Notes under the pieces: model-generated | The model's input: only the letters and a program-made list of their open reading frames with translations | The model's database searches: none | Told to the model about the DNA's origin: nothing | Assembly (NCBI GenBank): GCA_016342355.1 | Contig: JAEINP010000013.1 | Coordinates: 1-64,000, forward strand | DNA from: Desulfatibacillum sp. | GTDB lineage: Bacteria > Desulfobacterota > Desulfobacteria > Desulfobacterales > Desulfatibacillaceae | Reading direction: 5' to 3' | DNA length: 64,000 nucleotides | Shown: piece by piece, positions 36,036 through 45,191 of the stretch | How the letters are laid out: each line of letters starts with the position of its first letter | Numbering within the stretch: position 1 is the stretch's first letter | Made by a program: the position numbers and the translations under genes

Positions 36036-37178
36036 ATGGAAATATTGCACTATACCGACGCGCACAAGGCGTTTCGTCAAAGGCTCCGGGAGTTTTGCCA
36101 ACAGGAAATCACACCTTTCACAGATCAATGGGAACAGGACGGAGTCACCCCCCGGGAGATCTGGAAAAAAATGGGCGCCCAGGGCTTTTTGTGCACCTGG
36201 GTGGGGAAGGAATACGGCGGTATGGGCGGGGATTTTCTCTACTCGGTCATCGCCCTGGAAGAGGTCTCCCGCACCAACCACTACGGCCTGGACGCCTTTT
36301 TACATAGCGATATTGTAACGCCCTACGTCAACTCCTTTGGCTCCCCCGAGCAAAAGAAAAAATACCTCCCCGGCTGCGTGTCCGGCGATTGCATCACCGC
36401 CGTGGCCATGAGCGAGCCCGATGCAGGCAGCGACCTGGCCTCCATGACCATGTCCGCCATTGAAGACGGGGACCACATCATCCTGAACGGAACCAAGACA
36501 TTCATTTCCAACGGGCTGTTGTGCGACCTGGCTGTGGTGGCCGCCATTGACCCGGAGGAAAGCAACCGGCACAGGGCGGTTTCGCTGTTTTTGGTGGAAG
36601 AGGGGACTCCCGGCTTTGAAAAAGGCCGGGGCATGAAAAAAATGGGGGTCAACAGCCAGGATACGGCGGAACTGTTTTTCCGGGATTGCCGTGTTCCCCG
36701 GTCAAACCGTCTGGGCGATAAAGGCACAGGTTTTCCCAAACTCATGGAAAAACTTCAGCAGGAACGCCTTTTGGTGGCCCTGCTTGCCGTGACCAAGGCG
36801 GAATTCGTCCTGGAATGGACCACCAATCATTGCAAGGAAACCAGGTCCGAGGGAAAACCCCGGTCCAAATTCCAGGCCGTTCAGTTCGCTTTAGTGGAAA
36901 TGGCCACGGAAGCCAAAATTGGCAGGACTTTTTTGGACAAGCTCATTGTGGAACACATGGCTGGTCAGGACATCACCGCCCAAACCTGCATGGCCAAGTA
37001 CTGGGCCACGGACATGGCCAAACGGGTTGCGGGCCAATGCCTGGATCTTGTGGGGCTGGACGCCGTGGCCGAGTCCTGCCCCATTGTGCGGACCTTCCGG
37101 GATATCCGGGTGTTTCCCATTTTTGCGGGAACCAACGAGGTCATGAAAATTGTGGTGAGCCGGAGTCTGGGATTGTAA
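36036..37178 (+). CDS. Acyl-CoA dehydrogenase
   Basis: A 380-residue flavoprotein of the acyl-CoA dehydrogenase family. FAD and substrate motifs are AVAMSEPDAGSDLASM, KTFISNG and the C-terminal FAGTNEVMKIVVSRSLGL. It would oxidise a CoA thioester and pass electrons to ETF. No beta-oxidation partner is adjacent; the crotonase at 43418 is 6 kb away. The chain length it prefers cannot be told. Confidence 0.92.
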   Translation: MEILHYTDAHKAFRQRLREFCQQEITPFTDQWEQDGVTPREIWKKMGAQGFLCTWVGKEYGGMGGDFLYSVIALEEVSRTNHYGLDAFLHSDIVTPYVNSFGSPEQKKKYLPGCVSGDCITAVAMSEPDAGSDLASMTMSAIEDGDHIILNGTKTFISNGLLCDLAVVAAIDPEESNRHRAVSLFLVEEGTPGFEKGRGMKKMGVNSQDTAELFFRDCRVPRSNRLGDKGTGFPKLMEKLQQERLLVALLAVTKAEFVLEWTTNHCKETRSEGKPRSKFQAVQFALVEMATEAKIGRTFLDKLIVEHMAGQDITAQTCMAKYWATDMAKRVAGQCLDLVGLDAVAESCPIVRTFRDIRVFPIFAGTNEVMKIVVSRSLGL

Positions 37179-37627
37179 ATTTTTTGAGGTGGGCAAGCGT
37201 TTGGGGCTTTAACTGAGCCATGCCGGATTTTGCACGGCTTAACCAAGCCTACGAAATGCTATCGTGGCAGGGCTTGCCCGGCATGGCGGTTGCGTGGTCC
37301 CCGCGCTCGGATACCCCCGGGCAGGGTTGAATTCGCCGTGTAGGGAACACTGGTATGTATTCCCACGCAGGAGCATTGGAATGAGGAATGTCAAATGAAT
37401 CCGGTATGTTTAATATGCCATGTAGCCGCAGGGCTTGCCCTGCCAAGGCGCGCCAGCGCTATAGCGGCCCGAATGATTTTCAAGGCCGGGAATGGATGGC
37501 GGCCCATTGGGATTGTTTGAATCCTGGCTTCAGGGGCGAAAACAGGTTCATCGCAGACCTTGGAATTTACAAACGCTTCGGTCGACTTACTGTCCATCGG
37601 AGTTGGCTTCCGCGTGGCAAGTTCAAT
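37179..37627. other. Intergenic region with palindromic repeats, 449 bases
   Basis: No gene is visible. It holds at least two CTTG-centred palindromes (37264-37282, 37422-37443) and a GTAGGGAA/TTCCC-armed palindrome (37340-37366), relatives of the repeats in 46.6-48.4 kb. Confidence 0.6.
37422..37443 (+). repeat. CTTG-centred palindromic repeat
   Basis: GTAGCC leader, then arms GCAGGGC/GCCCTGC around TT. The same core occurs at 46881-46904 and 48369-48390. Confidence 0.75.
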
Positions 37628-40474
37628 TCACTTTTTGGATTCTTCCAAAACCCGTTTCACCGTTTCAGAAAACTGGGTCAGGGATAAGGGCTTGATGCAA
37701 AAGGCCTGAATTCCCAATTCCAGGGCCTTGGCCCTGTCGAAGAAATCGCTGTGGCCTGTGCAGGCGATGACGGGGATATCCTTGCGTATCTCCCTGATTT
37801 GGCGGATCAATGCTTCTCCAGTCATTTGGGGCATGGTCTGGTCCGTCACCAAAAGGTCAATGGAGGCGCTTTCCGCAGCGAAAAAATCCAAGGCGTTAAC
37901 CGGGTTTTCAAAGGTGGTGACCTTATAATTCAAGCGCGTGAGAATATTCTCCCCCAGCATGGTGATGGATGGCTCATCGTCCACAAACAGTACATGTTCC
38001 CCGTTTCCCATGGTAATGGCGGGTCTTTGGACAGGAGATACATTTTGAGTTTCTATCCGTGGAAAAAGCACGGTAAAGGATGACCCCTTGCCCGGGGTGC
38101 TCCGCACGGAAACAGATCCTCCATGAGCCTTCACAATCCCGTGGACCACCGAAAGACCCAGGCCCGTGCCCTGGCCTGGCTCCATGGTGGTGAAATAGGG
38201 ATCGAAAATCTGGCCCAAAGTCTTTGGGTCCATGCCCCGGCCCGTATCCGTGACCATCAGCCGGACCGCTGGAATTAACAGGCCCTGAGTTTCCATTTCC
38301 AACTCCCATGCCTCGGCTTCCACGTTATCCAGAACAATGGACAAGGTTCCTCCAGGCCCGTTCATGGCATGGACTGCATTGGAACCCAGGTTCATGAGAA
38401 GCTGTTTGATTTGTGTGTCGTTTCCTTTGACAGGGCAGGGGCCGCCCTGCATGATGTGGGGCGCAACCTTCACCGTTGCAGGGAGGGTGGCCTGGAGAAG
38501 CCTCACTGTGTCCGTGACCAAGGGCACAAGATCCATGGGGGTTTTTTCCATGGAGTCCTGCCGGGAAAAAGTCAAAATCTGGCTCACCAGATCCTTGGCC
38601 CGGTCGGAGGCATTCAGCACCTGTTTCAGATTTGCCTGGGACTGGGAGCCCTGGGGCTGATCCGACATGGTAAGCTCCGTAAATCCCATGATGATATTCA
38701 GCAGGTTATTGAAGTTGTGGGCAATGCCACCGGCAAGCGTGCCTATGGCCTCCATCTTTTGGGCTTGGCGCAATTTGACTTCCAGGAGTTTTTCATTGGT
38801 GACATCCCGAATAATCGTCAGAACAGCCGGTTTGTTCTCCCAATCAATCCGCACCACATTGGCTGTCAGCCAACGGGTAGCTCCTGAACTGGTAAGGACA
38901 CGCAGGCTCAGGGAGCCGTCTTTCCGGACGCCTGAAATCAAGTCGTAGTATAGGTCTTTGGTCTTTTCCCTGTCCAGGGCATGGATGTGGGCTAACAGAT
39001 CAATATGGCGTGTATGGGCATTCTCATACCCTAAAAGTTCACGGGTGGCCCTGTTGGGGAATTTCATGGCGCCATCCTGCACAATCCCTATGGCCTCATT
39101 GGCGTTTTCCACCAATAACCGGTACTTTTCCTCGCTTTGCTCCAATTCTTTTTTGGAGTCCAAAAGACGCTGTTCCGCCTCCACGCGATCCGTCACATCC
39201 AGTAGAATCCCGTTGGAAAATTCCGGTTTGCCATCCCCATCGCGTGTGATGCTGAAAATGACCTTTATCCATCGATATTGTTTTTTTTCAGGATGAAAAA
39301 ATCGGGCTGTTTTTTGAAAATCCAATTGAGAAAGGGCCTTTGTCGTAGCCAGGATAAAGGGCTTTTTGTCCTCGGGATGCAGAATTCGCCACCAGGTTTC
39401 AAAGCGCAAGGGATCGGTAATCCCGAAAATAGTCGTTATGGAGGGGCTAACGAACACCACGGAAACGTCCGAAGGATTGTCCTTGGAAAATTTCAGGCGA
39501 TACACTGCAAAGTTGGCCGGGGTCTCCATGAGGGAGCTTAAGTGTCTTTCCCTATCCTCCAAGGCATGTTCGGCCTCCTTGCGTTTTGTGATGTCACGCA
39601 TCACCGCGTTGAGGGTCTTTACCTTCCCGTTTTGAAATTGGCGGGTGGTGACCACTTCCACGGGAAAGGACTCCCTGTTTTTGGCGATAAAAAGAAATTC
39701 CACTGTCTGAGTATCGCGCTTCTGAGCCTGTTCAGGAGTATAATTTGCAAGGAGTTTTTTGTCCTTTTCTTCCAGAACGAAATCCAAAAAATCCCTGCCT
39801 TTCATATCAAGGGGGTCGTAACCGCCAAAGTCCTTGATGGCCGGACTGCAATAGAGGATTTTCCGGTCCAATCCCAGAGAAAACACCACATCCTTTTGGT
39901 TTTCGGCCAGAAAACGGAATTTTTCCTCGCTTTCCTTTAAAGCCTCCTGGGCACGGATACGGGCAATGGCATTGCCTACGGTGGCCGCCACCAGTTCCAA
40001 AGCAGCTCTGGCCTCTTGGGGAATAGTCTTGTGCTTGCGCGAAGCCAGGTTAAAGCTGGCAATTACGGCTTTTCCATGGAGAACGGGAATGATTCCCAGG
40101 CTTAACAATTTTTCTGTTTCCAGATTTTTTGTGCCTTTCCATGGATGGGTGTCTGTGGAGGCATAAATGGGACTCCCCATCATGATCGCCTGTGCTTGCT
40201 CAGAATCCGGCGAAACCCAGGCTGTGTCCTTTAAAAAAGTCTCGGATAAACCCCTGTGCGCTACCAGGCGCAGTCCTTCTATTGGGTGAACAAGATGAAT
40301 ACTCCCCGCTTCCAAACCCGACATTCTCAGGGCGTTGTCCAGACATATGGCGGCGGCCTCGTCAATATTGACGATGCTGGCCAGGGCAAGGCTCAGGTCA
40401 CGCTGGGCTTTTAGTATCTCCCCGCTTTCCAGAGCGTTACATTCCATGTTTGAAAAAGAATTAATTTTGCTCAT
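37628..40474 (-). CDS. Cytosolic hybrid sensor kinase: GAF, PAS repeats, HisKA, HATPase, receiver
   Basis: A 948-residue kinase with no membrane segment. A GAF domain (about 20-175) comes first, then three PAS/PAC units (about 185-300, 305-435, 440-560), HisKA with GTLAGGIAHNFNNLL, HATPase with GTGLGLSVVHGIVKAHGG and a receiver with VDDEPS and VTDQTMPQ. AAGGAAAT precedes the ATG. Architecture matches the kinase at 21215 apart from the sensor, so both are probably paralogues feeding unlinked regulators. Confidence 0.9.
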   Translation of the reverse strand: MSKINSFSNMECNALESGEILKAQRDLSLALASIVNIDEAAAICLDNALRMSGLEAGSIHLVHPIEGLRLVAHRGLSETFLKDTAWVSPDSEQAQAIMMGSPIYASTDTHPWKGTKNLETEKLLSLGIIPVLHGKAVIASFNLASRKHKTIPQEARAALELVAATVGNAIARIRAQEALKESEEKFRFLAENQKDVVFSLGLDRKILYCSPAIKDFGGYDPLDMKGRDFLDFVLEEKDKKLLANYTPEQAQKRDTQTVEFLFIAKNRESFPVEVVTTRQFQNGKVKTLNAVMRDITKRKEAEHALEDRERHLSSLMETPANFAVYRLKFSKDNPSDVSVVFVSPSITTIFGITDPLRFETWWRILHPEDKKPFILATTKALSQLDFQKTARFFHPEKKQYRWIKVIFSITRDGDGKPEFSNGILLDVTDRVEAEQRLLDSKKELEQSEEKYRLLVENANEAIGIVQDGAMKFPNRATRELLGYENAHTRHIDLLAHIHALDREKTKDLYYDLISGVRKDGSLSLRVLTSSGATRWLTANVVRIDWENKPAVLTIIRDVTNEKLLEVKLRQAQKMEAIGTLAGGIAHNFNNLLNIIMGFTELTMSDQPQGSQSQANLKQVLNASDRAKDLVSQILTFSRQDSMEKTPMDLVPLVTDTVRLLQATLPATVKVAPHIMQGGPCPVKGNDTQIKQLLMNLGSNAVHAMNGPGGTLSIVLDNVEAEAWELEMETQGLLIPAVRLMVTDTGRGMDPKTLGQIFDPYFTTMEPGQGTGLGLSVVHGIVKAHGGSVSVRSTPGKGSSFTVLFPRIETQNVSPVQRPAITMGNGEHVLFVDDEPSITMLGENILTRLNYKVTTFENPVNALDFFAAESASIDLLVTDQTMPQMTGEALIRQIREIRKDIPVIACTGHSDFFDRAKALELGIQAFCIKPLSLTQFSETVKRVLEESKK

Positions 40475-40656
40475 ATTTCCTTTGTCTTATGGCAAATCGG
40501 CCTGCCTTCCCCAAAAAATTTCACCTTGACGAGAAAGAGCAAGTGCAATAAATGCTTAAGTATAGTCTTGATCACTACAAGATCGCAGTAAATGAGGATG
40601 CAAAGCCTATACCACTATACTTGCGCATGAGCACAGTTTTTATACGGGGGTGTATT

Positions 40657-41490
40657 ATGAAACATTTGGAAGGTATTATTCAACGGGGACCGGGGCAAGA
40701 TCTATACTACCAGCGCTGGCGCCCGGAACAGGATGCCAAAGCCGTGGTTGCCATTGTCCATGGATTTGGCGAACACAGTGGCCGCTATGCCAATGTGGTC
40801 AACAGCCTGGTTCCCGCAGGCTACGCCGTGTACAGCTTTGATAACCGGGGCCATGGCAAATCCTTCGGCAAACGGGGCCATATAGACGGATGGGAAGACT
40901 TTCGCACCGATGTCTTTGCCTTTCTCGAAATGGTTCGGGAAAAAGAGCCGGAAAGACCCCTCTATCTCATGGGACACAGCCTGGGAGGCCTTATCGCCCT
41001 GGAATTCGTACTTCGCCTGCCCGACGGCCTTGATGGCGCAATTATTTCAGGCCCGGCCCTTACTCAGGGCGCGGTGAGCCCTGTTCTGCTCATAGCTAGC
41101 AGGCTCATTTCCATGGTTTGGCCCGGGTTCGCCCTGGATACCAAACTGGAATCCAACGATATCTCAAAGGACCCCCAGGTGGTTATGGCCTACCAGAAAG
41201 ATCCCCTGGTCCACAGCATGGCCTCCGCACGGTTCGGTACGGAAATGGGCTCCGCCATCAAATGGGTCCGCAAACACGCCGAAGACCTTCAGGCGCCCAT
41301 ACTGATTATTCACGGCGGGGACGATCGCCTTGTGGACCCCAAATGCAGCCGGGAGTTTTTCGAGAACATCACCCTGGAAGATAAAACCCGGATTGAATAT
41401 GAAGGCTACTTCCACGAAACCCATAATGACCTGAATTGGGAAAAACCCGTGGGCGATATCCTGGATTGGCTGGAAAAAAGAGTGAAATAG
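40657..41490 (+). CDS. Alpha/beta hydrolase, monoacylglycerol-lipase-like
   Basis: A 277-residue hydrolase (Hydrolase_4 family). VHGFGEHSGRY, the nucleophile elbow GHSLGG, the acid in HGGDDRLVDP and the late His in YFHETHNDLN fit monoglyceride lipases and lysophospholipases. The ATG at 40657 has GGGGG about 8 bases upstream; in-frame upstream codons are unconserved. No signal peptide. Transcribed alone, divergent from the hybrid kinase. Confidence 0.88.
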   Translation: MKHLEGIIQRGPGQDLYYQRWRPEQDAKAVVAIVHGFGEHSGRYANVVNSLVPAGYAVYSFDNRGHGKSFGKRGHIDGWEDFRTDVFAFLEMVREKEPERPLYLMGHSLGGLIALEFVLRLPDGLDGAIISGPALTQGAVSPVLLIASRLISMVWPGFALDTKLESNDISKDPQVVMAYQKDPLVHSMASARFGTEMGSAIKWVRKHAEDLQAPILIIHGGDDRLVDPKCSREFFENITLEDKTRIEYEGYFHETHNDLNWEKPVGDILDWLEKRVK

Positions 41491-41575
41491 AGCCTTTTCA
41501 ATCCAATGGACAGAATCAACGGCAACCTGCCTGCTTTGTCCGGCTTTGGTCCTGGCCGCAAATCGTTAAAAACAA

Positions 41576-42781
41576 TCAATCCGGGAGGCCAGCCTTTGGC
41601 TTTCCGGACTTTTGTATTTCCAAGGCAAAATACCACAACACAAACCAGATGGCTGTATCCGTGAGGGTAAAGGTCCAGGCAGTTGGATAACCGCCTGATT
41701 CTTTGCCTAAAACAATCAGAAGCCCCAGCAAAAGAAGTGCCACCCCGTCAAAATGCCTCCTGGCTATGACAAGGATTTTTTTTCCTTGAATAACAGGCCA
41801 CAATGTTTCTGTTGCCCGGCCTAGGATCACCAGAATCACCATGGAAACCACCCCACCAAGCACGATGGCGGGAGCATTCAGCCAGGGATGCTGGCGGATT
41901 AGCCCCAGGATGTCAAAAAGACCCAAGGATAAACCCGCCGGAAGATAAGCCACAAAATGTAGCGCCACAAATGTCAGCAGGTTTTTTGAAATATATCCCG
42001 ATCCCCGGGCAAGACCGGGCGCCGAAAAATATATGCTCTGCCAATGGCGGACCGCACTTATCAGAAAAATAACCATTCCTGTCCCAAACAGGAAATAGGG
42101 ACCCGACATGGGCCATCGCACCAGGATAAAATTATTCCATACCCCTAAAGATCCTGCCAAACCAAAACCCAGACCTAAAACCATGAGCAGGATGGATATC
42201 CCCATGTCCCTCCCGGTAGAGCCTCCCACCCTGGAAAACACAATGCCTGCCAAAACAAATCCGCCCCAGGGCAGTAAGGGGAAAGAACCGGGCAATCCCA
42301 GGCCAAACACGTTACTCATGTCCGTAAACGGAAAAAGGAACAGGCCTCCGGCAATTCCGGCGGCAATGATTGCCCATAGCACTGTTAAGGGCCGGAAAAA
42401 TCCTTCAATCAAAGCTACCGCCGCCTGCCAGAACCACAAAAACCAAAAAAAGTCCGAAGCCAGCAACCTCTTGTGGAACAATAAATTGACACACAACGCC
42501 AGATAAAAAAAACGCCTGCTCCGCTCCCACATGAAGCCAGCACCCTTGGCGAAAAACCGGTCAAAGGTCATGCCGAAAGAGAAAAAAAACAGCGGTGCGC
42601 TCGTTTCAAACACAAACTGCAATACCCTGGCAGACAGGGTTAATTGGGGCAAATGGTAGGAATAGTGGCTGACGGTCATACACACTATTGAAAGAGCCCG
42701 TAAAAAGTCCAGGCCAGGGTCCCGGTCCTTGTCCCAGGAGTGGGAACCCCCTGGGGATGTCTGACTGACGTGGCTTATCAA
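41576..42781 (-). CDS. Polytopic membrane protein, acyltransferase-3/DUF418-like
   Basis: A 401-residue protein with about ten hydrophobic segments. The N-terminal LDFLRALSIVCMTVSHYSYH resembles the first helix of acyltransferase-3/OpgC or DUF1624 proteins, which acylate envelope glycans. No definite catalytic motif is seen. The start is TTG at 42781: AGGAGG lies 5 bases upstream and TTGA overlaps the stop of the HxlR gene. It is therefore coupled to, and probably controlled by, that regulator. Confidence 0.7.
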   Translation of the reverse strand: MISHVSQTSPGGSHSWDKDRDPGLDFLRALSIVCMTVSHYSYHLPQLTLSARVLQFVFETSAPLFFFSFGMTFDRFFAKGAGFMWERSRRFFYLALCVNLLFHKRLLASDFFWFLWFWQAAVALIEGFFRPLTVLWAIIAAGIAGGLFLFPFTDMSNVFGLGLPGSFPLLPWGGFVLAGIVFSRVGGSTGRDMGISILLMVLGLGFGLAGSLGVWNNFILVRWPMSGPYFLFGTGMVIFLISAVRHWQSIYFSAPGLARGSGYISKNLLTFVALHFVAYLPAGLSLGLFDILGLIRQHPWLNAPAIVLGGVVSMVILVILGRATETLWPVIQGKKILVIARRHFDGVALLLLGLLIVLGKESGGYPTAWTFTLTDTAIWFVLWYFALEIQKSGKPKAGLPD

Positions 42782-43266
42782 TCGCCCTCCTGGTTTCCGG
42801 CCATTTTCAAAGCCGCCTTCACAATGGCCGGGCCTTCTTCATAGGTCACGTCAAAGGCATGCACCTCTTCCCTGCAATGGGCGCAGCACATCATGGGCTC
42901 CAACCGATGCCCGCAGGTTTTGTGGTGTAATATCAAAGGCGGGCCGTCTTCGTCCGAAAGCCACTTGTCCCCCCATTGCATGAGCGCCAAGGTTACGGAA
43001 AACAGTTCCATACCCTTTTGACTGAGCCGATAAACCATCCTCCGGGCATCCTGGGTATCCCGCTTTTTTTCCATGATTCCGTTTTCCACCAAGGCCTTCA
43101 ACCTGTCAGACAAAATATTGGAGGCGATACCCAGGTTGGCCTGAAACTGGTCATAATACCGCACACCAAAAAATGCTTCCCGTATTATCATGAAAATCCA
43201 CCGGTCCCCCAATACCTCCAGGGTCCTGCCCACCGAGCAGATGCGATGATCCTTAGTTGTTTTCAA
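42778..43266 (-). CDS. HxlR-family transcriptional regulator
   Basis: A 162-residue winged-helix regulator. CSVGRTLEVLGDRWIFMIIREAF and ILSDRLKALVENGIMEK are the HxlR signature, with the N-terminal Cys often used for redox or aldehyde sensing. An additional C-terminal CGHR...CCAHC cluster may bind zinc. The start is TTG at 43266 with a weak GGAAA upstream. It overlaps the membrane-protein gene by 4 bases and is divergent from the crotonase gene, a likely target. Confidence 0.85.
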   Translation of the reverse strand: MKTTKDHRICSVGRTLEVLGDRWIFMIIREAFFGVRYYDQFQANLGIASNILSDRLKALVENGIMEKKRDTQDARRMVYRLSQKGMELFSVTLALMQWGDKWLSDEDGPPLILHHKTCGHRLEPMMCCAHCREEVHAFDVTYEEGPAIVKAALKMAGNQEGD

Positions 43267-43417
43267 TGTGTTTCCAGCCCTTTCTAAAGAATTTTAAAAA
43301 GTATAAAAAAAATGCTTGCAAAAAGCAAGGGGAATGGGGCATGGTTATTTTACTTGTTATTTGCAAGTGAAATGAGCGGCCTTAGCATCCCTTAATCCAA
43401 ACCAAGGAGGAAAACCC

Positions 43418-44278
43418 ATGAGCCAAGATGTATTGATTCTGGAAATGGACGGAGATACCGCCCGGATTACCCTCAATCGCCCACAGGTCCGTAACGCCCT
43501 CAGTATTGAGTTGTCCGAAAGGCTGGTGGACGCCATCACTACGGTAAAACGGTCCACCCGGGTAAAATTTGTGGTGTTCAAGGGCGCCGGAGACACTTTT
43601 TGCGCCGGGGACGATATTACCGAAATGCTCCGGTGGGCTGAGGATGAAAACGGCGAGTACACCCAAGGCGCCAACGGGGTCATGCGAAAGGTGCGCATGT
43701 ATCAGGACATGGCCAACGCCATAGAGGATCTGGACAAACTCACCATCAGCGCCGTGGATGGGTATGCAGTGGGCGGGGGGCTGGAGATCACCATGGCCTG
43801 TGATTTTGTTATTGCTACGGAAAGAGCCAAATGGGGTATGCCCGAGGTGGACAGCGGCATCACGCCTGGGTGGGGCGGGACCACCCGCATGGCCCGGTAT
43901 ATCGGCAAGCGCCGCACCAAGGAGATCAACATCATAGGCGCGATCATGAGCGCCCAGCGGGCCGTGGACTGGAACCTCTGGAATCGCGTGGTGCCCGATG
44001 ATCAGCTTGACAACGAAGTGGAAGCCCTGTTGGATGTGTTGCGTTCCAAAAATCAACAGGCATGCCGCCAGTTGAAATACATCATCAATCGGGGCTGCGA
44101 AACCGAGTTGTACACGGCCCAGGGCTTTGAAATGCTGTCGGCCGGGTTGAGCGGGGCCGTCAACGGCCTGTGGGAGGTTAAGGACGCGGACAAGGGCGCG
44201 GGAGTTGTTGGCTTTTCGTCCAAGGATAGTCTGTGGCACAAGCGCCGGGGGCTTTCCAAACACTTCTGGGCGGAATAG
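43418..44278 (+). CDS. Enoyl-CoA hydratase/isomerase (crotonase family)
   Basis: A 286-residue crotonase. The oxyanion segment FKGAGDTFCAGDDIT and both hydratase glutamates are present (E123 in GGGLEIT, E143 in GMPEV), followed by GWGGTTRM. AAGGAGG sits 7 bases before the ATG. It has its own terminator downstream. The insertion of about ten residues after the oxyanion loop (ITEMLRWAEDENGEY) is longer than in classical hydratases, so the substrate may be unusual. Confidence 0.9.
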   Translation: MSQDVLILEMDGDTARITLNRPQVRNALSIELSERLVDAITTVKRSTRVKFVVFKGAGDTFCAGDDITEMLRWAEDENGEYTQGANGVMRKVRMYQDMANAIEDLDKLTISAVDGYAVGGGLEITMACDFVIATERAKWGMPEVDSGITPGWGGTTRMARYIGKRRTKEINIIGAIMSAQRAVDWNLWNRVVPDDQLDNEVEALLDVLRSKNQQACRQLKYIINRGCETELYTAQGFEMLSAGLSGAVNGLWEVKDADKGAGVVGFSSKDSLWHKRRGLSKHFWAE

Positions 44279-44301
44279 ATTGTACTCAAGCATGACTTGC
44301 C

Positions 44302-44340
44302 GGTGGGGCAGGGCGCATGTCTGTCCCCACCGCTCTTTTT
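44302..44340 (+). terminator. Rho-independent terminator after the crotonase gene
   Basis: CGGTGGGG-CAG pairs with CTGTCCCCACCG (one bulge) around a GGCGCATGT loop, followed by CTCTTTTT. Confidence 0.85.
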
Positions 44341-44435
44341 CCATAACCGCACTTCCGTTTGCCACATCCATGATCCTGGGATATAAGAAGCAGGCCAAAA
44401 CAGTCGATCTTACTAACCAAAAAGAGCGAAACATC

Positions 44436-45179
44436 ATGATGGAATTGATCGACAGCTCCTTGCTGATCCTGGGCGGAATCGTCCTGCTATCCTACACAGT
44501 GCAGACCTTGTCCGGCTTCGGCTCCACCATCATTGCCGTCACCCTGGGCTCTCATCTCTACCCCATTTCCTTTTTGCTGCCCGTGCTGGTGCCCCTAGAC
44601 CTCTTTCTCAACACCTATCTCATGGTTCGTCACAGGCGGCATATCAAAAAACCTGTTTTGTTTCGACAAATACTTCCGGCCATGGGTCTGGGGCTTTTGG
44701 TGGGCATGGCCCTGTTCAGTGTACTGGAAGGGGATATCCTGAAAAAGGTTCTCGGAATTTTTGTCGTTCTTTTATCATCCCGGGAATTGTGGATCCGGCT
44801 TAGGAGAAAAGGCGGCCCCAAACCCATAAGCACCCTGCGCTTTAACGGGTTTACGGCGGCCGCAGGCGTGGTGCACGGAATCTATGCTTCCGGCGGCCCC
44901 CTGCTTATTTACGCCCTCAGCCGCCTGAATTTGTCCAAGGCTTCGTTCCGCAGCACCCTGGCAGCCTTGTGGACTATCCTCAATTTGGTGCTGACCGTGT
45001 ATTATGTCGCCTCGGGCAAGGCCACATCCACATCCTTTTCATATATCATGCTGCTTTTTCCGTTGATTTTAGCGGGCATCGTCATCGGCGAAAAACTTCA
45101 TACCCTCATTGACGAGTACACCTTCACCATCCTGGTTTTTGTTCTGCTTTTGGGCGCGGGAATTTCTATAATTATATAG
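44436..45179 (+). CDS. TauE/SafE-family anion exporter
   Basis: A 247-residue membrane protein with about eight hydrophobic segments in two repeats. SGFGSTIIAVTLGSHLYP and the second-half HGIYASGGPLLIYAL are the TauE/SafE marks; family members export sulfite, sulfoacetate or related organic anions. The ATG at 44436 has AGAG upstream; the long in-frame upstream extension overlaps the crotonase gene and its terminator. Converges on the ESS symporter gene. Confidence 0.87.
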   Translation: MMELIDSSLLILGGIVLLSYTVQTLSGFGSTIIAVTLGSHLYPISFLLPVLVPLDLFLNTYLMVRHRRHIKKPVLFRQILPAMGLGLLVGMALFSVLEGDILKKVLGIFVVLLSSRELWIRLRRKGGPKPISTLRFNGFTAAAGVVHGIYASGGPLLIYALSRLNLSKASFRSTLAALWTILNLVLTVYYVASGKATSTSFSYIMLLFPLILAGIVIGEKLHTLIDEYTFTILVFVLLLGAGISIII

Positions 45180-45191
45180 AATCATGGATTA

